Below are positions 56,732 to 64,000 of a DNA stretch of 64,000 bases, piece after piece. Under the pieces are notes generated by a model that searched no databases, was not told the origin of the DNA, and saw only the letters and a program-made list of their open reading frames with translations. Position 1 is the stretch's first letter. Every line of letters starts with the position of its first letter. The position numbers and the translations under genes are program-made. Source of the DNA: Aquibium carbonis (GTDB lineage Bacteria > Pseudomonadota > Alphaproteobacteria > Rhizobiales > Rhizobiaceae); NCBI RefSeq assembly GCF_003970795.1, contig NZ_RWKW01000071.1:1-64000 (forward strand), in the 5' to 3' direction.

Positions 56732-56748
56732 ACTGACGCAGCGTCAGT
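56732..56748. promoter_or_regulatory. 17-bp palindrome ACTGACGC-A-GCGTCAGT
   Basis: A perfect 8-1-8 palindrome just downstream of the fdxA stop. A one-base centre is too short for an RNA loop, so a DNA-binding site or a relic is more likely. It lies far from carD's start (330 bases). Confidence 0.4.
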
Positions 56749-56757
56749 TTCAGCCGG

Positions 56758-57096
56758 TCAGTCGCCCTCGCCCGGCTCCGGCGAAAAGAACTTTTCGAAC
56801 TTCCCTTCGAGACCATCGAAGTCCTTGGCATCGGCCGGCGGTTCTTTGCGGGCCGTGATGTTCGGCCACTTGTCCGCATAATCGGCGTTGACCTTCAGCC
56901 ACTTGTCGAGACCCGGTTCCGTATCCGGGCGGATGGCGTCAGCCGGGCACTCGGGCTCGCAGACGCCGCAGTCGATGCATTCGTCGGGATGGATGACGAG
57001 CATGTTCTCGCCTTCATAGAAGCAGTCGACGGGGCAAACCTCGATGCAGTCCATGTACTTGCACTTGATGCAGTTGTCCGTGACGACATAGGTCAT
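56758..57096 (-). CDS. fdxA: 7Fe ferredoxin FdxA
   Basis: This 112-residue electron carrier has the cysteines for one 3Fe-4S and one 4Fe-4S cluster: C9, C12 missing its usual spacing partner replaced by C17, with C21 and C25 in the first half, and C40, C43, C46 and C50 in [30 protein letters not shown] is typical of bacterial FdxA. The ATG at 57096 gives the family start MTYVV. It is placed between carD and the S4 protein, as in other rhizobia. Confidence 0.93.
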   Translation of the reverse strand: MTYVVTDNCIKCKYMDCIEVCPVDCFYEGENMLVIHPDECIDCGVCEPECPADAIRPDTEPGLDKWLKVNADYADKWPNITARKEPPADAKDFDGLEGKFEKFFSPEPGEGD

Positions 57097-57221
57097 GCAA
57101 GGGGCTCCGGCAGCGTCTTCCAGCTTGAACGGCGTTGAGGTAGCCCCGTTGCGGCACTGGCGCAAGGGGCGGTTTGGCGCACGCGAGCCGCTTCGGGGAA
57201 AGAATTTCCCAAGCGCGGTGA

Positions 57222-57605
57222 CTATTCGCCGCGCCAGCGATCCGTCAGCCGCCGTTCCTTCTTGGTCGGTCGTCCGGCGCCCCGCTCGCGTTCGGCCGCC
57301 GGCGCGGGTTCGAGGACCAGGGCGGCGGGATCGGGCTTCGGCGTCAGGTCTTCGTAGAGACCGCGAGCCTCCTCGGCGGGGCCGCGCCGCGTTCCGGTGT
57401 CGACCACGCGCCAGACGAGGATGCGACGGTCGAGCGTGATCGTCAGGCCGTCCCCCGGCTTCACCGGATGGGACGGCTGGCCGACCTTCTCACGGTTGAC
57501 CCGCACGGCGCCGGACTGCACCAGCCGGGCCGCGAGCGACCGGGATTTGGCCACGCGAGCGAAGAATAGCCATTTGTCGAGACGCTGGCGCTCCGGACCC
57601 GCCAT
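57222..57605 (-). CDS. S4-domain RNA-binding protein (HslR-like)
   Basis: This 127-residue protein has an N-terminal S4 RNA-binding domain ([46 protein letters not shown]) followed by a basic C-terminal tail ([16 protein letters not shown]). HslR homologues bind stalled 50S subunits carrying peptidyl-tRNA after heat shock. The stop of the helicase gene upstream lies 5 bases before its start, so the two are co-transcribed and may share an RNA role. Confidence 0.88.
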   Translation of the reverse strand: MAGPERQRLDKWLFFARVAKSRSLAARLVQSGAVRVNREKVGQPSHPVKPGDGLTITLDRRILVWRVVDTGTRRGPAEEARGLYEDLTPKPDPAALVLEPAPAAERERGAGRPTKKERRLTDRWRGE

Positions 57606-57610
57606 GGCGC

Positions 57611-60600
57611 CTACTTCTTGAGCTGGTCCCGCAAGGCGGCGAGCTTGGCGAAAGGCGAATCCGGGTCGAACTTCACCGGCCGTTCCTCGCGCGGCGTCTG
57701 CTGGAAGGCAGGACGGCGATCGCCCCGATCCCCCTTGGGACCCCGGTCGCGCTCCGGCTTGCCGCCAGGCCCGCCCCGGCCGGGCCGGTCGCCGCGAGGA
57801 CGGTCGCCCCCGGGCTTGTCGCCCTTCTCCCTGAAGCGGTTCTCGAACCGGCCCTTGCCGCCCTCGGCCGAACGGCCGGCCGGGCGCTCGCCCTGACCTT
57901 CACGCGGCTGACCCGGACGCGGCTGCCTCTCGCGGGCTGCCTGTCCTTCGCGCGGCTGCCCCTCGCCCGCCTGCCCGTCGCGGGGCTGGCCGCGGCGGCC
58001 GCGGTTGCGATTGTCCTGGCGCTGCCGGTCGCCGAAGCGGCCAGGCCGCCACAGCATGATCGGCTTTTCTTCCTCGACCGGTTCGGCCGGCTCCTCGGGC
58101 GCGGCCGGCGCAGCAGTCTCTCTGGCGCCGGTCTCGGCGGGGGCAGCGCTTTCGGGCGCCTGATCGGCAACGGCCTCGACGGCTGCCTCGCCCAGGGACT
58201 GGGGCTGATCCTCACCTTCTCCGAGCGCGGCCGCAGCCGCCTCCACGAGCGGCTCGACGGCGGCGGCCGGTCGTTCGACCTCGGCGGCAACGGCCGATGA
58301 CGCCAACGTCTCGTCGTTTCCGTCAATACCTTCCGCGGCGTCGGCGTCCGGCGTCGGCGCAGCGTCCTCGACGGCAGGCGATGCACCCGCATGGTCCGCA
58401 GCGATGTCGGCAGCGACATCGCCGAGTGATTGCGGCTCGCCTCCGGTATCATCGCCCAGGGCGGCGGTTGCCGCGTCCGATGCAGGGGCAAAGGCTGTGG
58501 CTGTGGCTGTGGCTGTGGCTGTGGCAGCCTCGGCCGCCGCCTTTCGGCGTGCAAGCTCGGCCTCGGCCGCCGCACGCGCGGCCTGATCGAGGCTTTCGAG
58601 CCTGGCCTTGACCTCGGCGGCGGGTTTGGCTTCACCGCGATAGCCGAGCCCGCGGAGGATCTCCTCCATGTCGTCGGCGGTCGCGCCCAGGATCGACATC
58701 ATCGCCGGCGTCACGACGAAGGCAGCGCCGTCGAAGCCGCCTTCCGGCCGCGATCCGGTGCCTGGACGCCAGGCAAGCGCAGGACGGATCAGATCCGCGA
58801 GGCGCTCCAGGATGTCGACGCGCACGGCACGGCGGCCGAGCAGCCGATACCCGGCGAGGCGATAGAATTCCGTCGCGAAGGTCGGATCGACCACCAGCGA
58901 CGTGCGGCCGGTCGACAACGCGTTGACCACGTCGCCGAACCCCGGCTTGTCCTTGCCGTCATTGGCAAGCGCCCAGAGCAGCGTCAGCAGCCCGGCCGGA
59001 CCCGGCTTCAGGAGTGCGGGCAGGAAGACGTGATAGGCTCCGAAACGCACGCCAAGCCGGCGCAGTGCGGCGCGGGCTTCCTGGTCGAGCGACTTCACGT
59101 CGTCGGCGACGTCGCGGCGATTGAGGATCCCGAGATTTTCGAGCAGCCGGAACGCCACCCCGCGCGCAATGCCGGACAGCTGCTCGGCGTTCTTCAGGTC
59201 GGCGAGCGGCTTGAGCAGCGTTTCCACCTGATAGGCGACATAGCGGTCGATCCGGGCGGCGACGCGGTCGCGCGACGGGCCCGTCAATTGCTCGTCGGCC
59301 AGAAGGATGGCGCGCGGCTTCAGCGTGTCTTCCCCGGACACCAGCGTGGCGACCGGCGCGCCGATCCAGCGCAGGACGCCGTCGGAGCCGAGCGCGAGAT
59401 CGCCATTGGCGCAGGCGGCAAACCGCTCGGCGCGCGTCTCGAATTCCGTCGCGAGCGCCTTTTGCGCGGCTGTTCGGACCGCCTTGGCGTCCTCGCCGCC
59501 GGCAGACTGGTCTGCCGTAAAGCGAAAGCCTTGCAGCTCGCCGACGTGATGGCCTTCGACGAGCACCTCGCCGGCGGGGTTTATTTCTGCCTCAAGCATC
59601 GTATTTTCTCTCAGGCGCCTCATGAGCACGGATGTCCTGCGGTCAATGAAGCGTTTCGTCAACCGTTCATGCAGTGCATCGGAAAGTCTGTCCTCGATCT
59701 CGCGCGTTTTTTCCTGCCAGTGTGCCGGATCGGCCAGCCAGCCGGGCCGGTGCGAGACGAAGGTCCAGGTTCGGATCTGCGCGATCCGCTGCGATAGCGT
59801 ATCGATGTCGCCTTCGGCTGACTCGGCGCGACGAACCTGTTCGGCCATGTAGGCCTCGTCGACATGACCGCGCCTGGCGAGATCGGTGAAGATCGAGGCG
59901 ATCAGGTCGGCGTGCTGTGCGGGTGCAATGCGCCGATAGTCGGGCAGCGCGCAGGCATCCCACAACAGCGCCACCCGCTGCGGCCGATCGGCAAGGTTGC
60001 GAATGTCCTCGTCGCGGCAGACGTGGTCCAGCGCCTGGGCATCGACGGCGGGCAGCGCCTTGGTCAGTCCCTCCACGGGGGCCGGCGTTTCGATCGACCG
60101 CTTCAGCGCGTCGAGGCTCGCATAGTCGAACTGCGCGGTACGCCACTGCAGCACGCGCACCGGCTCGAAATCATGTCCCTCGATCTTCTCGACCAGTTCC
60201 TCGTCGAGCGGATCGACCTGGCCGGTGACGCCGAAGGTGCCGTCGCGCAGGTGGCGGCCGGCGCGGCCGGCGATCTGACCGAGCTCGGCCGCCGTCAGGT
60301 CGCGATACTGGAAGCCGTCGAACTTGCGGTTCTGGGCGAAGGCGACGTGATCGACGTCGAGGTTCAGGCCCATGCCGATGGCATCGGTCGCCACCAGGAA
60401 GTCGACGTCGCCCGACTGGTAGATCTCGACCTGCGCATTGCGGGTGCGCGGCGACAGCGCGCCGAGCACGACCGCAGCCCCGCCGCGCTGGCGGCGGATC
60501 AGTTCGGCGATGCCGTAGACCTCGTCGGCCGAGAAGGCGACGATGGCCGAACGGCGCGGGAGGCGCGTGATCTTCTTGGAGCCCGCATAGGCGAGGTGAG

Positions 60601-61078
60601 ACATGCGCGGGCGGGTGACGACGGAGATGCCCCGCAGGAGCTTTTCGAGGATGCCCCGCATCGAGGCCGCGCCGAGCAGCAGCGTCTCGTTGCGCCCCCG
60701 CAGATGCAGGATCCGGTCGGTGAAGATGTGGCCGCGCTCGAGATCATTGGCGATCTGGACCTCGTCGATGGCGACGAAGGAGGCGTTGGTCTCGCGCGGC
60801 ATCGCCTCGACGGTGCAGACGGAGTATCGCGCGCCGGGCGGCTGGATCTTCTCCTCGCCGGTGATGAGCGCCACGTTGGCGACGCCGACCTTCTCGGCGA
60901 CGCGGCCGTAGACCTCACGCGCCAGGAGCCGGAGCGGCAGACCGATGATGCCGGACTCGTGGGCAACCATGCGCTCGATCGCCAGATGCGTCTTTCCGGT
61001 GTTGGTGGGACCGAGAACGGCGGTCACGTCCCGACCGGACAGGATCAATGGCGATGACTTGTTGGGGTGCACGTTCAT
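57611..61078 (-). CDS. Suv3-like superfamily 2 RNA/DNA helicase with long disordered tail
   Basis: This 1155-residue protein has a Suv3-type helicase core: Walker A GPTNTGKT (residues 23-30), DEVQ (105-108), the motif DFLVATDAIGMGLNLDVDHVAF and QIAGRAGR (motifs V and VI). The central part (about 350-830) is conserved in rhizobia. The last 300 residues are disordered: an (AT)n run coded by a hexamer repeat, two copies of a PQSLGxAA unit, and a Gln/Gly/Arg-rich stretch (QPREGQ-type repeats, then RPRGDRPGRGGPGGK) likely to bind RNA. It shares a strand with the S4, FdxA and CarD genes. The target RNA is unknown. Confidence 0.85.
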   Translation of the reverse strand: MNVHPNKSSPLILSGRDVTAVLGPTNTGKTHLAIERMVAHESGIIGLPLRLLAREVYGRVAEKVGVANVALITGEEKIQPPGARYSVCTVEAMPRETNASFVAIDEVQIANDLERGHIFTDRILHLRGRNETLLLGAASMRGILEKLLRGISVVTRPRMSHLAYAGSKKITRLPRRSAIVAFSADEVYGIAELIRRQRGGAAVVLGALSPRTRNAQVEIYQSGDVDFLVATDAIGMGLNLDVDHVAFAQNRKFDGFQYRDLTAAELGQIAGRAGRHLRDGTFGVTGQVDPLDEELVEKIEGHDFEPVRVLQWRTAQFDYASLDALKRSIETPAPVEGLTKALPAVDAQALDHVCRDEDIRNLADRPQRVALLWDACALPDYRRIAPAQHADLIASIFTDLARRGHVDEAYMAEQVRRAESAEGDIDTLSQRIAQIRTWTFVSHRPGWLADPAHWQEKTREIEDRLSDALHERLTKRFIDRRTSVLMRRLRENTMLEAEINPAGEVLVEGHHVGELQGFRFTADQSAGGEDAKAVRTAAQKALATEFETRAERFAACANGDLALGSDGVLRWIGAPVATLVSGEDTLKPRAILLADEQLTGPSRDRVAARIDRYVAYQVETLLKPLADLKNAEQLSGIARGVAFRLLENLGILNRRDVADDVKSLDQEARAALRRLGVRFGAYHVFLPALLKPGPAGLLTLLWALANDGKDKPGFGDVVNALSTGRTSLVVDPTFATEFYRLAGYRLLGRRAVRVDILERLADLIRPALAWRPGTGSRPEGGFDGAAFVVTPAMMSILGATADDMEEILRGLGYRGEAKPAAEVKARLESLDQAARAAAEAELARRKAAAEAATATATATATAFAPASDAATAALGDDTGGEPQSLGDVAADIAADHAGASPAVEDAAPTPDADAAEGIDGNDETLASSAVAAEVERPAAAVEPLVEAAAAALGEGEDQPQSLGEAAVEAVADQAPESAAPAETGARETAAPAAPEEPAEPVEEEKPIMLWRPGRFGDRQRQDNRNRGRRGQPRDGQAGEGQPREGQAARERQPRPGQPREGQGERPAGRSAEGGKGRFENRFREKGDKPGGDRPRGDRPGRGGPGGKPERDRGPKGDRGDRRPAFQQTPREERPVKFDPDSPFAKLAALRDQLKK
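58493..58522. repeat. Hexanucleotide repeat (GGCTGT)x5 in the helicase gene
   Basis: Five tandem GGCTGT units lie inside the helicase tail and read Ala-Thr repeatedly on the coding strand. Changes in copy number would keep the frame because the unit is a multiple of three. Confidence 0.9.
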
Positions 61079-61300
61079 GAACTGGAGTTGCGGCCTTTCG
61101 TGCCTAAGCCCCTAGACTGCGCCCCCGCAGGAATCCGGCCCGGCACGACCGGAACCACACGCCGCCGAGACATAGGGTCTCCGTCCCGGGATGACAATCT
61201 CAAATGTACGGCGCCCGAAGAGATTCGCTGCAACCGGAACGAGTCTGGAACGAAACGGCGACGAATCGCTGACTCGATGCGATTCATGCTTTGTTCGTCA

Positions 61301-61341
61301 CATCATCTGGCGTTCGCCCTCGTCGTGGACACCAGATGATG
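61301..61341. repeat. 10-bp inverted repeat CATCATCTGG / CCAGATGATG
   Basis: CATCATCTGG (61301-61310) and CCAGATGATG (61332-61341) are perfectly complementary across 21 bases. On the + strand it is followed by AATCTTTTG. It could be an operator pair or a small-RNA stem. Confidence 0.5.
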
Positions 61342-61410
61342 AATCTTTTGAATCACTTGCTCGCGGCCCATGTTTCCGGGAGGAGTCAAGGCCGCGATCC
61401 CCGTCAAGCG

Positions 61411-61451
61411 AAAAGAAAGGGCGGCGGGCCACTCTCGTGAGCCGGCCGCCC
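61411..61451 (-). terminator. Rho-independent terminator of phaAB
   Basis: Read on the minus strand, a GC-rich stem (GGGCGGC pairing with GCCGCCC, with further pairs inside) is followed by TTTCTTTT, 18 bases after the phaB stop region. It is the clearest intrinsic terminator in the window. Confidence 0.75.
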
Positions 61452-61468
61452 TCTCGTTCCGGACAACC

Positions 61469-62191
61469 TCAGATGAAGTACTGGCCACCGTTGGCACTGA
61501 TGGTGGAACCGGTGATGAAGCCGGCTTCGTCGGAGACGAGGAAGACGACGCAGCGCGCGATCTCGGCCGCCTCGCCGAGGCGACCGACCGGAATCTGCGC
61601 GATGATGCTCTCGCGCACCTTCTCCGGCACCGCCATCACCATGTCCGTCCCAATGTAGCCGGGGCAGATCGCGTTGACGGTGATGCCGACGCGCGCGCCT
61701 TCCTGCGCAAGCGCCTTGGTGAAGCCGAGATCGCCGGCCTTGGCGGCGGAATAGTTCGCCTGCGCGAACTGGCCCTTCTGGCCATTGATCGACGAGATGG
61801 TGACGATGCGGCCGAACTTGCGCTCGCGCATGCCGTTCCAGAGCGGATGCGTCATGTTGAAGACGCCGTCCAGGTTGGTCCGCATGACGTCATTCCATTG
61901 TTCACGCGTCATGCGGTGGAACGGCGCATCGCGGGTGATGCCGGCATTGTTGATCAGCACGTCGACGGGGCCGAGATCGGCCTCGACCTGGGCGATGCCC
62001 GCCGCGCAGGCGTCGTAGTCGGCAACCGACCATTTGTAGGTCTTGATGCCCGTCTCGGCGGAGAACTTCGTCGCCGCCTCGTCATTGCCGGCATAGTTGG
62101 CCGCCACCGTGTAGCCCGCGTCCTTGAGCGCTACCGAAATGGCCGCGCCGATGCCGCGCGATCCCCCGGTGACGAGTGCTGTTCTTGGCAT
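61469..62191 (-). CDS. phaB: Acetoacetyl-CoA reductase
   Basis: This 240-residue SDR enzyme reduces acetoacetyl-CoA to (R)-3-hydroxybutyryl-CoA with NADPH for polyhydroxybutyrate synthesis. It has TGGSRGIG (residues 8-15), NNAGITRDAPFHRM, ISSINGQKGQFAQANYSAAKAG (catalytic Ser, Tyr, Lys) and the end ISANGGQYFI, all typical of PhaB. The ATG at 62191 gives the family start. phaA lies upstream on the same strand with a repeat-rich gap of 125 bases between. Confidence 0.95.
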   Translation of the reverse strand: MPRTALVTGGSRGIGAAISVALKDAGYTVAANYAGNDEAATKFSAETGIKTYKWSVADYDACAAGIAQVEADLGPVDVLINNAGITRDAPFHRMTREQWNDVMRTNLDGVFNMTHPLWNGMRERKFGRIVTISSINGQKGQFAQANYSAAKAGDLGFTKALAQEGARVGITVNAICPGYIGTDMVMAVPEKVRESIIAQIPVGRLGEAAEIARCVVFLVSDEAGFITGSTISANGGQYFI

Positions 62192-62217
62192 ATCGTGTCT
62201 CCTCCCTGTGGTCAGAA

Positions 62218-62313
62218 GGCGAATAGCGAATGGCGAAAAGCGAATGGGGAAACCGCCCCGACGCATCCGCCCTTGTCTGTCCCCTATTCGCTATTCCCTA
62301 TTCGCTATTCGCC
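62218..62313. repeat. Inverted tandem repeat in the phaA-phaB gap
   Basis: The left arm (62218-62249) holds two units like GGCGAATAGCGAAT, and the right arm (62281-62313) holds the complementary units, CCCTATTCGCTATT and similar. The arms are imperfect complements across a 31-base loop. It looks like a dispersed intergenic repeat element of the kind found in rhizobia, here inside the phaAB transcript. Confidence 0.7.
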
Positions 62314-62316
62314 AGT

Positions 62317-63504
<1,188 letters not shown>

Positions 63505-63812
63505 GGAATACTCCCTGGGTGCATGACCTGACGGCCGCTCGGGTATCGGCCCGACCAGCGCGTACCTTTCCGACTTTTCTTGCCCGTTCGTTGATCCGAG
63601 TCAAACCGGAAATGGAACGGGTCGAGATTGCGCCTCACGCATTCGTGGAATGCTCGGGGGCCGGCGACCCGTATCGTCCATGACCGGGACACCCGGGCTC
63701 CTGCACTGCACAATTCGCTTTCATTTGGCCGGCTTTTGCGCATATCCTGACCACCGAGCAGGGTGCGGCTTGGCTTCAAGCCGTTGGATTTCGACAAAGC
63801 TGGGAGAGTCGC
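63505..63812. other. Divergent phaA-phaR promoter region
   Basis: This 308-base region separates divergent phaA and phaR. It holds TGCA-C-TGCA at 63702-63710, similar to the TGC-rich sites bound by PhaR in Paracoccus, and a 7-bp hairpin in the phaR leader (63766-63783). No protein gene is supported. Confidence 0.6.
63766..63783 (+). promoter_or_regulatory. Leader hairpin before phaR
   Basis: CGGCTTG-GCTT-CAAGCCG is a perfect 7-bp stem, ending 18 bases before the GGGAG ribosome-binding site of phaR. It may mark the leader end of the transcript or bind a regulator. Evidence is by eye only. Confidence 0.35.
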
Positions 63813-64000
63813 GTGGCAGCCAAGGACGATCCGGTGGTGATCAAGAAATATGCCAACCGACGCCTCTACAACACGGGTACATCGACCTATGTGACGCTCG
63901 AGGATCTCGCCGAGATGGTGAAGAAGGGCGAGAACTTCAACGTTCAGGACGCCAAGTCCGGCGAGGACATCACCCATCCGGTCCTCACGCAGATCATCTT
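63813..64000 (+). CDS. phaR: Polyhydroxyalkanoate synthesis repressor PhaR, N-terminal part
   Basis: The visible 62 codons encode the PHB/PHA accumulation regulator DNA-binding domain: VVIKKYANRRLYNTGTSTYVTLEDLAEMV followed by NVQDAKSGEDITHPVLTQII. The start is GTG with GGGAG seven bases upstream. PhaR senses polymer granules and represses phasin and sometimes phaR genes. It is divergent from phaA; the remainder lies beyond the window. Confidence 0.93.
   Translation, partial: MAAKDDPVVIKKYANRRLYNTGTSTYVTLEDLAEMVKKGENFNVQDAKSGEDITHPVLTQII

Larger units (their letters stand above)
56401..56757. other. Intergenic region between carD and fdxA
   Basis: This 357-base gap holds the carD promoter region and the end of fdxA. 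Visible are an AT-rich stretch around 56640-56670 with a GANTC site at 56661, a strong hairpin at 56683-56722, and an odd 17-bp palindrome at 56732-56748 just after fdxA. No small gene or RNA could be recognised. Confidence 0.6.
61079..61468. other. Intergenic region between the helicase gene and phaB
   Basis: This 390-base gap contains the helicase leader region, eight GANTC sites between 61222 and 61387, a 7-bp hairpin (GAATCGC, 61263-61269; GCGATTC, 61279-61285), a 10-bp inverted repeat (61301-61341), and the phaB terminator (61411-61451). I see no protein gene or known RNA family; a small RNA is possible. Confidence 0.6.

Noticed and set aside
61303-61497. A 64-residue open frame in the helicase-phaB gap
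   Set aside because: It overlaps the phaB terminator and end, lacks a ribosome-binding site and has no recognisable feature.
62218-62313. CRISPR-like direct repeats
   Set aside because: The units are short, imperfect and inverted, with no regular spacers and no cas genes.

Overview
The window is a GC-rich chromosomal segment of an alphaproteobacterium, most likely a member of the Hyphomicrobiales (Rhizobiales) close to the Phyllobacteriaceae. The evidence is gene content and order: GapR, ZapA and a DUF4164 protein beside transketolase; gap, pgk and a class I fructose-bisphosphate aldolase on one strand; CarD, FdxA, an S4 protein and a Suv3-like helicase in series; divergent PhaR and PhaA-PhaB; RpoH2; and typical small rhizobial families (DUF465, DUF1036, DUF1127, DUF1192, DUF1244, DUF2312). 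There is no phage, insertion sequence, CRISPR array, rRNA or tRNA that I can support. The DNA is densely coding, and most start codons overlap or follow closely on the previous stop.

Left third (1-15.4 kb): transport. An ABC operon of the spermidine/iron type (ATPase tail, solute-binding protein, two permeases) ends with its own LacI-type regulator. Facing it is a leftward oligopeptide-type ABC operon that also encodes two unrelated phosphoesterases: a HAD-IIA phosphatase as first gene and a calcineurin-like enzyme just before the fused ATPase. A LysR regulator diverges from it. Then comes a molybdate cluster, a short ModE followed by modABC, with a long inverted repeat lying over the modA promoter and ribosome-binding site.

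Middle (15.5-36 kb): a PepSY-like protein, an eRF1/Vms1-like protein paired with a universal stress protein, GapR/ZapA/DUF4164, and the central-carbon genes tkt, gap, a cation/proton antiporter, pgk and fba. Between pgk and fba sit two same-length small membrane transporter paralogues whose upstream regions share a spaced palindrome. After fba come a lipase-like SGNH hydrolase, propionyl-CoA synthetase, an SDR, and a WYL-regulator locus with two copies of a 24-bp palindrome, followed by a quinone oxidoreductase and an MFS transporter.

Right half (36-64 kb): housekeeping. purEK, zinc-free ribosomal protein bL36, pyruvate kinase, Uup, thiamine diphosphokinase, a TPP riboswitch driving thiBPQ, an M48 lipoprotein protease convergent with rpoH2, a DmdC-like acyl-CoA dehydrogenase, ClpS, CarD, ferredoxin, a large helicase, and the polyhydroxyalkanoate genes phaAB with phaR entering at the right edge.

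I found no single unmistakable new defence or mobile system. The most interesting signals are regulatory or concern gene context: the phosphoesterase-bearing peptide-type ABC operon, the twin WYL-type operators, the twin GTTAA-N4-TTAAC boxes, the modA and fba palindromes, ribosome-binding-site-sequestering hairpins before a DUF1127 gene and thiB, and a dense cluster of GANTC (CcrM-type) sites upstream of the helicase.
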